Of a stretch of DNA of 49,265 bases, positions 22,382 through 31,992 are shown one piece after another (positions within the stretch are counted from its first letter, which is position 1; every line of letters begins with the position of its first letter). Position numbers and translations under genes: made by a program. The stretch spans positions 2,301,387 through 2,350,651 of the forward strand of contig BFEA01000098.1 of assembly GCA_003427395.1 (NCBI GenBank), in the 5' to 3' direction. The DNA comes from Chara braunii (lineage: Eukaryota > Streptophyta > Charophyceae > Charales > Characeae). Below the pieces are notes generated by a model, which saw nothing but the letters and a program-made list of their open reading frames with translations, made no database searches and had not been told where the DNA came from.

Positions 22382-23867
22382 TTAGAATTGAAAAGAAGGG
22401 GCAGGGGCAGGGAAGGGGAAAAAACAAGGAGATCGGAGGAAATGGTCGATCTCGAGATTAAGAGGGGGAGGAAGAGGAGGAAGAAAGGCTGACAGTTCAG
22501 CCGGAGTCGTCGGAGTCTCCACCTCATTGAAGTGGTGTTGGACAAAGGAGGGATAGAGAAACGCCCCCAGTATAAGTGCCAACACGCGTGGCGCCAGATC
22601 CGCAATAGCCCGTCGCCACACCGTGCGATTCCCGGGACCCGTCATCACCAGATGGGTCTCGGTATACGACCTTCGTTCCCTATTGAGTACCGCGATGACG
22701 AGGTAGTGGTACATTACATTCCGTCGTTGGCCGGCCTCGTAGATGAGCGTTCCTGCTAGTCTGGCCGCAACGCATCCTTCAAATGGCGGCTCCAATAATG
22801 GCTCCCATGCAGGATCAGGACGCGGGGCCCCTTTGATTGCTTCAAGCTTGATGATTGCAGGCTCCACCATGAACGTGACATCTGTCGGGTGGACCGTCCG
22901 GCTCGGAGGAACTGCTAAGGTCAATGATCGGGGCACGCCTAGGTGGCTGGTGGAAGCGGAAAAGTCCTGCGAGGATGGGGCGTCTGGGTGTGGGATATGG
23001 TACTCCTCCCACTCCGAGTCCTCCTCCTGCTGGTGCTAATGGGCCGGCTCCATCGAGATTTAGGTCGGGAAGGAGCCGCGGCTGAGGTGTCGGCTCTGGA
23101 GGGTTCCCGCCGAGTCCCTTGTATCCGAAATCTGCTTGTTCCCGCTCCTTCCCCCAATGGAGGTCCCTCGATCGGTGTCGCCTTGCTCTTTGGAATGGGA
23201 TCCTGCTTCCGCAACCGCCCGACCTGGTCCACCTCTTCGCCGGGTCCCACTTGGCTTCGGATCCTTGCGCTTCTGGCGATGGTTGGGGACGTCTCTTCTT
23301 GGGTGTCTTCCTGAGGGACCTCGGGGCTATTGGCTTGGGGTAGGATGAGGGAGGTCGCAACGCCTTCCGGTCGGCAATGCTCACCACCTTTTCCCCCTCC
23401 CGCGCGATATAGTCCGGTAGTATCACCACCTCGTGGTAGGATCGCTAGGGAGCCGATGTTGTTCGCAAGCGGAGTTGGAGATCCTCTTCTTCGCCAGCGA
23501 TCACTTGCATGATGGACAACAGCTCGATATGAATGAGCTCCAACAGTCCCGGCCTGCTCGTTCCGATCTCCCCGAACAGGTATAATCCCACTGTGCCCTC
23601 CTTCTTCTGTGGCTTGGGTCGCAAGATGACGTAGTACACCCGCAGGTTCTCGGCTATGTTGTGATCGTCGTACGACACGGCAAACCGGAACAGGCCCAGC
23701 ACCACCAATCGATACAGCGCATGCTTCAATTCCCACGCATCCTCCTCAACTTGCAGCAGTGTCTCCACGTCCTCCAACTCCACCAAATACTCGAGGAAGT
23801 TGCGCATGGGGTAGGGGCTCTCTGTGAGTTGATAGGGGAGGGTGGTGTAAGAAAAGAAGGGAGGCAT
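22382..23867 (-). pseudogene. Hypothetical protein with NLS and SUMO-interaction-like motif, interrupted
   Basis: 23867-23445 is a 140-residue, mostly helical frame. After one TAG the same frame runs on from 23442 to 22842, giving a Pro/Ser/Arg-rich part with a basic nuclear-localisation-like cluster (SLRKTPKKRRP). It ends in PIIDLSSSSEPD, which has the form of a SUMO-interacting motif. A second frame (22936-22382) overlaps and adds a folded-looking part (YHYLVIAVLNRERRSYTETH) and a proline-rich tail. A frameshift or a splice near 22850-22930 would join them. I recognise no family. Nuclear localisation is inferred from the motifs only. It could also be two unrelated ORFs. Confidence 0.35.
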
Positions 23868-23935
23868 TTAGTATGAGGGAGGGGGAATGGCTTGGATGGA
23901 TCAGCAGGGAGGAGAAGCGCGGGCCTATGTTGCAC

Positions 23936-24037
23936 CCCGTACGAATACGGGGCGTTCATACGGCCCATACGGTCGTACGTACGGCCCCCCATGCGATCGT
24001 ACGGGCCGTACGTATGGCCGTACGAGCTGTTCCGGAG
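23936..24037 (+). repeat. CGTACG-rich palindromic cluster, left
   Basis: Contains many overlapping CGTACG, GATCGTACG and TACGG words, and begins CACCCCGTACG. It resembles the reverse complement of the cluster at 25795-25882, which ends CGTACGGGGTG. Confidence 0.7.
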
Positions 24038-24185
24038 GCGTTCCAGGGGGGGTCTCTGACATGTGCGGGGGTGGGGGGGTTGTGCACGTCGGGGGCTACC
24101 CCCCTAAGTAAAAAAAAAAACGAAAAAAGAAAAAAAAGTTTGTTGGGGGTGGTGGTAGGGGGTCGGGAAAAAAAAGAAGAAGATG

Positions 24186-24271
24186 ATTGATTCATTGATT
24201 GATTGATTGATTGATTGATTGATGATTGATTGATTGATGATTGATTGATCGATTGATGATTGATTGATTGG

Positions 24272-24328
<57 letters not shown>

Positions 24329-24376
24329 GATTGATTGATTGATGATTGATTGATTGATTGATGATTGATTGATTAG

Positions 24377-24421
<45 letters not shown>

Positions 24422-24480
24422 GATTGATTGATTGTTTGATTGATTGATTGATTGATTGATTGATGATTGATTGATCGATT
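24186..24480 (+). repeat. (ATTG)n array
   Basis: About 70 copies of TGAT/ATTG with occasional one-base skips. It is the reverse complement of the CAAT array at 25449-25563. Confidence 0.95.
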
Positions 24481-24499
24481 TGGTGGTTGGGGGGAGGGT

Positions 24500-24632
24500 C
24501 GCACACACACACACATCCACACACACACACACACACACCTGCGCGGACACACGCACACACACACGCACATCGCACACGCACACCACACACGAACACACAC
24601 ACACATGCGCGCGCGCGCGAACGCACACACAT

Positions 24633-24664
<32 letters not shown>

Positions 24665-24794
24665 CCACACTCACACACACACACACTTGCGCGGACACAC
24701 GGACACACACACACACACATCGCACACGCACACCACACGCGAAAACACACACACACACACACACACACATGCGTGCGCGCGCGCGAACGCACAC

Positions 24795-24875
<81 letters not shown>
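24500..24875 (+). repeat. (CA)n array running into the gap
   Basis: CA repeats with two near-identical interruptions, each containing CTTGCGCGG/CCTGCGCGG, CATCGCACACGCACACCAC and a CGCGCG run. The array thus has a higher-order repeat of about 170 bp before the pure CA tract. Confidence 0.9.
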
Positions 24876-25225
24876 NNNNNNNNNNNNNNNNNNNNNNNNN
24901 NNNNNNNNNNNNNNNNNNNNNNNNNNNNNNNNNNNNNNNNNNNNNNNNNNNNNNNNNNNNNNNNNNNNNNNNNNNNNNNNNNNNNNNNNNNNNNNNNNNN
25001 NNNNNNNNNNNNNNNNNNNNNNNNNNNNNNNNNNNNNNNNNNNNNNNNNNNNNNNNNNNNNNNNNNNNNNNNNNNNNNNNNNNNNNNNNNNNNNNNNNNN
25101 NNNNNNNNNNNNNNNNNNNNNNNNNNNNNNNNNNNNNNNNNNNNNNNNNNNNNNNNNNNNNNNNNNNNNNNNNNNNNNNNNNNNNNNNNNNNNNNNNNNN
25201 NNNNNNNNNNNNNNNNNNNNNNNNN
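24876..25225. other. Assembly gap (350 unresolved bases)
   Basis: A run of N between a CA array and a CT array. The true length is unknown. Confidence 1.
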
Positions 25226-25358
<133 letters not shown>

Positions 25359-25448
25359 ACGTTGAGATAGACAGAGAGGCAGAGGGAGCTCTCTCACAAG
25401 TTCACATAGTTGCGCGCCTATGAGCACATTTTTTTATTATTTATTTTA

Positions 25449-25468
25449 ATCAATCAATCAATCAGTCC

Positions 25469-25563
<95 letters not shown>
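25449..25563 (+). repeat. (CAAT)n array
   Basis: About 28 copies of AATC/CAAT, the inverted counterpart of 24186-24480. Confidence 0.95.
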
Positions 25564-25564
<1 letters not shown>

Positions 25565-25688
25565 TTTTATTTCTTTATTTTGTTTTTTCTTTTTCGCATT
25601 TCGATGATTTTTATTTTTTAAAAATATATAAAATGACGAAAAAATAAAATAAAAAATATGGGGGTTCAGAGCACGAAAAGGTATACAT

Positions 25689-25689
<1 letters not shown>

Positions 25690-25747
<58 letters not shown>
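25690..25747 (+). repeat. (AT)n microsatellite
   Basis: About 29 AT dinucleotides. Confidence 0.97.
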
Positions 25748-25751
<4 letters not shown>

Positions 25752-25794
25752 CGTTTTTTTTTTGGGAGGTTTCGTCACTCTATACGGGACCGGT

Positions 25795-25882
25795 CGTGCG
25801 CCCGTACGATCGTACGTACGATCGTACGTATGGCCATACGTACGACCGTACGAAAGAACCCCCGTACAACGTACGGGGTGTT
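25795..25882 (+). repeat. CGTACG-rich palindromic cluster, right
   Basis: Contains a perfect 26-nt palindrome (25803-25828) overlapping a perfect 24-nt palindrome (25822-25845), followed by CCCCGTACAACGTACGGGG. It directly abuts the end of the minus-strand frame at 25881. Confidence 0.85.
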
Positions 25883-26378
25883 ACTCAGGCGCGGGTAACT
25901 GGGGTACAAGTGCCAACAGTCCGTCCGTTGTCCGTCGCAACAACGTATAGTATGGTGTGAATCGATGGCCCCTTCCCTGCGCTCGCACCACCAATCTTGC
26001 CACTTGCACCTCGTACTCTCGCAGGAAGGTCCACACCGGTTCGCGGTGTCGATCATCCAGGGGCATCAGATCACCAATGAACATAGCGACACTGTGCACA
26101 AAATTGACGGCCACCTGGAGCGCGCGGAACTCGATGAACACCCTAGTGGTTTCCCAACCAGGCAGCTGCGTAACGTCCACGTACACCCCCGCGTAGGTTA
26201 CTCGTTCGCTCAAGAGCGAGTACGTGGCGAGATCTGCTATGTTGGGCCCGGGCATGTTCACCTGCGGGACGTCGTACCTCAACTCCCGATCATCATTGTA
26301 TCAGTGCCGCAGTAAGTGATCCGCGATCAGCGTTTGGAAATGCTCGACTGGGTTATTCCCTTGCTGCTGCTGGCTCAT
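25881..26378 (-). pseudogene. Hypothetical protein, frame with one TGA
   Basis: From an ATG at 26378 (MSQQQQGNNPVEHFQTL) the frame runs to a TGA at 26301, then continues in the same frame to 25881. This gives about 165 codons with one stop. The second part (26282-25881, 133 residues) looks globular, with motifs such as VAMFIGDLMPLDDRHREP and FTPYYTLLRR. The latter faintly recalls RVYYVILRP in the 23867-23445 frame, so the two may be distant relatives. No family recognised. It might be an upstream exon of the same gene, but no splice signals were verified. Confidence 0.35.
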
Positions 26379-26601
26379 CCCGCGTGATCGAGTCCTCAAC
26401 CTCAAAGGAAGAAGTTGATTGGAAAGAGGAAGAAAAAGAAGCAAGGGAGGACGAGGAAGCAGAGGGAGAAAGCTAGGACGGGGCCTGAGCCCGCTGTCGG
26501 CCCGAATACCCTTACAAGGGTATTTGGGCGCGTTATGGCAGCTTACAGGAAGTATGTTTTTGACGATATCTAGGAGCGTGTCCCACTTTTGTGCGACCAC
26601 A

Positions 26602-27640
26602 ACCGATTCTCAGGGACTGGGAGTGACACGCGCCTTTGAATTGATTAGAGGGTGTGTGAGCGTGCACTTCGTGGGCACGCGTTAGCTCGGTTAAACAGTT
26701 GACCAATAATAATGATGAGACGTCGGTAGAGCGAGTAAGGGCTAGGCCAGAATCTTGGATGAAGTCGTGACCTCGCACGCACGGACGAAGTTACGAACAA
26801 CGCGGAGTTGACCAGGAGAGACTAAGGAAGGATTTTGGGTGACTCGTTAGAAGGCGGCATTTTTTAGGCCGCATAGTGTAGAATGCGCAAACACTAAGTT
26901 TGACTGTGTGCTATCGGTGATTGGAGCCGTCAGAGAGGCTAAGGGTAAAATGGTGTGGACTAGGATTTTTCCAGCAAAGAGGCAATAAAGGGTTGCTCGC
27001 GGCCTGCTATGAGAGCCTCGGCCGCGGCCGCGGCATGGCAAGGCGACGAGCGTGGAGAGCCGAGCGAAGCCTTGCCCTCGAGACAGTAGAACACGGTACT
27101 ACAAGGCCATGGGTGCAGGCAATAAGCCAACCGACGACATTGGGGCATTAATGAAGGCCCGGTCTAGCAGAAACTGCTCTTCATATAGAACTTGGCATGT
27201 AGTAGGTTCAGGCTTGGGCTTAGCCCTATTGGTTACAACACTGAACTATTGAGCAGCGGATCCCGGGATCGAGGCCAGCGGCGAGTAGCAGAGCAGTGGA
27301 GCGCGTTGAAGGAAAAAGCCGAGGGGTTGAGGGTCCTGCGGGACTATCCCTTTTGGTTTTTGCGAGGGGTTCCGACCATGGGGCCGCGAGGTAGGACCGA
27401 GGACCAAGTTTCAACGGTCCTCCTCTACTCCGTTCTTCTCAAATTTTTCTTAGGTTATTGATTATATATATTATTTTTTTATTATTTTTATTTTTTTTTC
27501 CTTTTTTTTGGGACCTGGTCCTGTACTGGTACCTGGACAGATAGTGATCCTAGGGCCTAGCTTAGTTACACCCACAAACTGCTGAAATACAGAACTACGT
27601 TCTAATCCAGATGACGGAGCTTGACTCCTTAATTACCTGG
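26602..27640. other. Gene-free spacer upstream of the U6 sequence
   Basis: No supported gene. A NotI-like GCGGCCGC stretch lies near 27023, and short frames occur on both strands without recognisable domains. Confidence 0.5.
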
Positions 27641-27652
27641 GCCCGGTCAGCT

Positions 27653-27703
27653 TATGATGACGTCCCAAGGCAGCAGAGCCAACGACTTCGGGTCGCTGCC
27701 TGA
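27653..27703 (+). ncRNA. Hairpin with C/D-box-like words just upstream of U6
   Basis: ATGATGA (about 27653-27659) resembles box C and CTGA (about 27699-27702) resembles box D. Between them GGCAGC pairs with GCTGCC and CGAC pairs with GTCG around TTCGG. The terminal stem is only about 4 bp and the body is short for a C/D snoRNA. It may instead be a structured leader or chance. Confidence 0.2.
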
Positions 27704-27709
27704 GAAGTA

Positions 27710-27727
27710 GTCCTTCGGGACATCAGT

Positions 27728-27759
<32 letters not shown>

Positions 27760-27816
27760 GGCCCCTGCGCAAGGATGACACGCATAAAAGCAGGGAACCG
27801 CCCGACGTTCCTTTTT
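27710..27816 (+). ncRNA. U6: U6 spliceosomal snRNA
   Basis: U6 forms the catalytic centre of the spliceosome with U2. The sequence matches the universal U6 core: a 5' stem-loop GTCC-TTCG-GGAC, then AAAATTGGAACG, the ACAGAGA box, AGATTAGCATGG, the CCCCTGCGCAAGG internal stem-loop and GATGACACGCA. The 5' stem is one pair shorter than I recall for plants, with both partners lost. After ACACGCATAAA the 3' end departs from the usual plant tail. It forms GGAAC-loop-GTTCC, followed by five T (27812-27816), which fits a Pol III terminator. I see no TATA at about -30 and no plant-type upstream element. It could be a working gene with an unusual promoter or a U6-derived retrocopy. Confidence 0.85.
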
Positions 27817-27938
27817 ATTGTGGTATACACAGACCGTCCTTGCTGCGAGTCAATTGTTAAGCATCGTGCCTGGAGATGAAGTAGGGGCCTGATGAAAGGA
27901 AGAAGGCAGCGCGACCGCTTGTGGGATTGGTAACATAC

Positions 27939-27960
27939 CCTCCCGCCTTTCAGCGGGAGG
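27939..27960 (+). other. Perfect 8-bp GC-rich hairpin
   Basis: CCTCCCGC pairs with GCGGGAGG around a 6-nt loop, ~125 bp past the U6 end. Function unknown. Confidence 0.6.
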
Positions 27961-30200
27961 TTCACTCTGGTGCCGCGCACGAGAAGGGATCGCACTTCGG
28001 CCACAGGAGGCATAGGTGTTGGTCTTTGTGCTTCGGGGTCATGGCGTCGAGCGTCACGGCTCCTACTCCGATGCGCCTAATGGCATAGCGCGGGTGGGGG
28101 GCCGCCAGGGTGGCGCAACAGCAAGGGGACGTAAGAGCACCTTACTTACTTGTGTCTTGGCCGAAGATCTACTCCGATCTGCTCGTGTCATCGAGAAGAG
28201 CAAGTCTCTCTGCATAAGGGGTTGAAAGGCAGTGAAGTTGCATCGACTTTAGCGAAGGTTCAGTCAGTCTGCTCACCTACCGATGGAGGTAGCGTGAGTC
28301 CAAAGTAACGGAGGGAAGGAAGTAATGAAGGAGGAAGTGGGATGGATGGTGACAGCGGCTCACGGACAGGAAGCCGGTCAGTAGGAAGTTACCGCCTGAT
28401 GATCGTGTTGCTCGTCACGATCGCCTCGATCGTAATCTTCTTCAAGGCAGTCACCAATCTTTTATGATGGTCCTCATAACCAAGGTGGTCAACAACATCG
28501 TTGCCCCGAGTCAGCAACGCTATGCTTCTCCTGGCCTCAAGGTAGTATACGTCAGGATCGTCAAGACAGTTTTCATCAGGTCCTTTTTTTTGGAATTGCT
28601 CCCCTCGAGGCGCGGCGCGTGAAACCGGTCCTACTCGTTGGTACAAAAGTGGAAGATGACGATCATGTGGCTGCTCACAGAGGCCTTCGCGTTCGCCATC
28701 CTGATGATGGAGGTAGTGTTAATGATGATACGCGACGTTTAGCTCGCCGTACTTCTCAGTATCATGAAGAGTTTTTCCTACGAAAGTTGAACGGACCTGG
28801 TCGAGAGTTCGGGTCAAGTGCCTTGGAACGACATCGAGGTTGGAAACTTACGTGTTGGGCTGTGGGCTTCCCATCTTACTGATGGAGTATCGTGAGACAG
28901 CCACAAGGGGTGGAAGCATACCTGTTTGGGAGGGGCGTTGCTCTTCTTATTGATGAAAGCGGCCTCGATCTACCTCTCTGCGCGCACAGTGGGAAAGCGC
29001 AGTGCATCTTTCGGTGTTTTAGCGGAAGACTCGCCTATTTTTGGGCTTGTTGCAGCGGAAGCAGCGGTGGATTAAACGCGGGAACGAGCGAACACAGAGA
29101 GAGAGAGAGAGCTTATCGTTGGGAGTTAACGATGTGGGGTGAACCGAAAGTCGAGCTACAGTGCCAAGCTGCAGGGTGCGTCTCCGTTGACGCCTCTATG
29201 TCCATAACGGGCGCTGCAAACAAGAGGAAGTGTCTTCCTATGGTATAGTGGAAGATTCGATGTTTACGTTGTTGTTTGAGTCAGGCTGGAAGTTCTTGTT
29301 CGGATGATGTTCGTGGGTCATGAGCGGCCATTGTCAGAACAATCTGTGAATTCTGCAGTATTGTGGGAGGTAGCGTTTGTCCTGATACAGATATAGTAGC
29401 GCCTTGGGAGTTGCCACTAGGAGTGCAAATTGTTGTGGCGGACTGTGGTATTTTTCGTCGTCGGCTTCTTCTAGCTGCCACTACATTTCGTTGTGCCTAC
29501 TGCTGCGTTTCCACCACTAGTACACTGTATCTTGGCCGCCGAGGCGTATTGTGTTGTTAACTGCCGTAACCATGGTGCTGATTGTTGGTCATCGTGGCAC
29601 AGATATGACCCAGCGTTGGTCATGGTGATGGCGGGAGTTTCTAGTCTCCCCCACTGTGGTTAAGTCCTCCTGACTTCGTTGGAACTTGGTCGGCGGAGCC
29701 GGCAGGCTTATTACGAGAAGCCAAGGACTGAACACGATGATTAGACTACCATCAGGGAGGTAACGGGCAACGAGCAGGTGCAAGCGTAAAAGGAAGAGGT
29801 GAGGATCAGGAAGCAGGATTGAGGACTTGCCTGTGGAAGGGTACAATGTGCGAATGAGCCGGAACACGAGGTCACTGTACTAGACTGTGGGAAGATTAGA
29901 GTCTGGCCTGTAGGGAGAAATGCTTGTGGTGGCAGTAGACTGATGAGACGGCAGAACTCCTATGAGTCTGTGGCCACTTGACCTTGCTGTTGGGTGCCAG
30001 AATCGCTGATAGGGAGAATCTCGGCAGACGGTTGCTATTATTGAAGGCCAACCACACAGCGGTGTTTTCAGACTGTATGACTTCAGTTGTTGTGCGTTCC
30101 ACAACCTACTGCTGTGTACGGACGTTGTATGTTGAATAGACATGACTGCTATATTTCGTTGTGTGTTTAGCTGTGTATCTGTTGAGTACCTATCGTGCGC
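27961..30200. other. No recognised gene
   Basis: Short frames on both strands without recognisable domains (for example plus 28619-28882, plus 28892-29248, minus 28646-28389). GATGGAGGTAGCGTGAG-like words recur near 28285, 28705 and 28880. A GA run lies at 29096-29110. Confidence 0.4.
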
Positions 30201-30600
30201 CCAGAGTGTTAGGCTGCTAGCTACTGGTGGATCGGGCGGCCACTACGCACTAGCTGGGCGTTGTTGCTGTATTGGGCACTGTTGTGGACACCGCAGACTG
30301 AGTGCGGATTGCTAGTGTTGCTGTTGGCCACCGCTGTGTGCTGCTGCTAGTGCCTGCTGTTGATTACTGCATACTGCTGCATACAGCTGCGAGCTGCTGA
30401 AAACTGTTGTTGTTGGCGACTGCTGCTGTTGCCATGGGCCACCGCTGGGTACTCCTGCTGCGTCAGCCGACTGTGTGCGGACTGCCGCTGTTGGTGACTG
30501 CTGATGCTATAGTCTACTGAGGGTGTAGTCCGTGGCCCCTGCTTTTGAGAACGCAATGAGCGTCGGGCAGGCTGCAGTTGTAGCATGGTTATACGTCTGT
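30200..30600 (+). repeat. Degenerate CTG/TTG triplet-rich region
   Basis: Dense CTGCTG, GTTGTTG and GCTGTTG words. GGCCACCGCTG occurs near 30328 and 30438, and GGATTGC/GGACTGC words recur. It is an imperfect internal duplication at roughly 130-160 bp. No frame with a known domain. Confidence 0.5.
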
Positions 30601-31025
30601 TCAAGTGTGGCTTTGGTTGCTCTTACAGCAATCCAGTGACACTGTTACAACTATTGTCACTGCGGCTGGATCGGGCTGCCACAGCACACAGGCTGTGTGT
30701 CGCAATGCCTTTGGGGGGCTGCTGCGGTGCCACTTGGCTGTGCACCTGGTACTCTGCTGTACTTACGTTGATGGTTTTCGTTGTGCTCCTCGCCATACAC
30801 TAACTGCGCACGACTGTGGATTCGGAGGGAACAACCATTTCGTCAAAACGGACATATTATATTTTTTGAACGAAATCAAAACTGATTTTTTTTGCGAAAA
30901 TCTGGTCAGAAGTTTTTGCTCCTGGGGGTCCGGCGTTCCCAAAACGCCAGACCCCCTACATGTATCTGGTCTCAGCTTGAGACCAGATACCAAAAAAAAA
31001 AATATATATATATATATATAGCCTC

Positions 31026-31062
31026 CTGATGAGTTGGTGAAACTCCGACGAAACAGTTTGTC
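31026..31062 (+). ncRNA. Hammerhead ribozyme core, type I with minimal stem III
   Basis: CTGATGA (31026-31032) is followed by stem II GTTGG/CCGAC (31033-31037 with 31045-31049) and a 7-nt loop. GAAA (31050-31053) comes next. A three-pair stem III follows (A53-T61, C54-G60, A55-T59; loop GTT), ending in GTC with cleavage predicted after 31062. Every conserved core position and the 10.1/11.1 G-C pair are present. The tiny stem III is the hallmark of hammerheads in penelope-like elements. Stem I is not evident: the bases before 31026 (TAGCCTC) do not pair with ACAGCCCC after 31062. This copy may be inactive or work only in another arrangement. Confidence 0.7.
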
Positions 31063-31210
31063 ACAGCCCCTCGTTTGTTGTCCTCTTCTCCCTCTCTGCC
31101 TACGGTTTACCGGGCAGTTCTATTTNACTCCGACGAAACAGTTTGTCACAGCCCCTCGTTTGTTGTCCTCTTCTCCCTCTCTGCCTACGGTTTACCGGGC
31201 AGTTCTATTT
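31042..31210 (+). repeat. 84-bp tandem duplication with an unresolved base between copies
   Basis: 31042-31125 and 31127-31210 are identical by eye. Position 31126 is N. The repeat starts inside hammerhead loop II, so the second copy holds only the 3' half of the ribozyme. It may be a genuine duplication or a mis-joined assembly. Confidence 0.9.
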
Positions 31211-31212
31211 GA

Positions 31213-31248
<36 letters not shown>

Positions 31249-31637
31249 ATCTGGTCTCAACCATAGACCAGATACATGTAGGGAACGCCGGACCCCCCAA
31301 GAGCCAAAAATTCCGACCGGATTTTGGCAAAAAAAGTCAATTTTGATTTCGTTCAAAAAATATAATATGTCCGTTTTGACGAAATGGCTATTAGGGGTGA
31401 ACAAACCTTGCATAAGGCTATCGCAGTGACTTGGAGGGTAGTCAGGGGGCCGGTATTCTGCATCTGATCAAGACTCAGCTACCTCTGCTGCGTTTCATTG
31501 GCCATCATTGTGGGGCCCTCAGGCGCATCCAGATTTTAAGGCCCTCTCATTGTGAGTTGAGTTGTCCCACCCTTGGAGAGTCTGAACTTTCGACTTCTAT
31601 CCTTCTTACTCTCAGTCTAGTCTGAGGCTACGAGAGA

Positions 31638-31722
31638 AGGCGGCAGGCGGGATTGCAACCCGTAGGTCCGCATCAAGACCTTGTGGGAGGTCAGCCCACC
31701 GATTGCGGGAGCTCTGCCGGAA
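31638..31722 (-). other. tRNA-like sequence (possible SINE head)
   Basis: On the minus strand, CCGGCAG at the start can pair with CTGCCGC at the end over six of seven positions. GCTC/GGGC forms a D-like arm, GACCT/AGGTC an anticodon-like arm with a 6-nt loop, and CGGG-TTGCAAT-CCCG a T-like arm. The B-box-like GGTTGCAATCC differs from GGTTCGANTCC only at the central CG. Loop lengths are slightly off, so it is a degenerate tRNA or a tRNA-derived SINE rather than a working tRNA. Confidence 0.35.
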
Positions 31723-31992
31723 CCCAGGCTGGAGGCAAAGAACCTCAAGTATATTCTCGTCTGACGCGTGTGATCCCTTTCCCTAAACTCTTATTCCTTT
31801 GGGTATGTGAATAATACTATGACATGATACTACTTTTTGTTTTGCTATGCATGTCTGGACATGTTTTTGTGAAAGGCTAAATGAACAAGTATATATGAGA
31901 GTTCAGATAAACCTTGAGAGAATTCAGACAAAATGAGCTGGGGAAAGGTGGGATGAAGGTGTTTTCCGTGTGCTTGACCGGCTCAACCCGAG

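Larger units (their letters stand above)
30834..31388 (+). mobile_element. Fold-back element with ~150-bp inverted arms around a hammerhead core
   Basis: The left arm (30834-30990) and right arm (31247-31388) are inverted copies: both contain CATTTCGTCAAAACGGACAT, the TTTTGAACGAAATCAAAA stretch and GGGGGTCCGGCGTTCCC. They differ by scattered substitutions and one ~20-bp insertion on the left. Each arm ends inward in its own hairpin: GTATCTGGTCTCA/TGAGACCAGATAC with a 3-nt loop on the left (30962-30990), and an 11-bp version on the right (31247-31275). Between them lie TA arrays, the hammerhead core and an 84-bp tandem duplication. No target-site duplication was established. This looks like a non-autonomous fold-back transposon or a rearranged PLE end. 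Confidence 0.75.
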
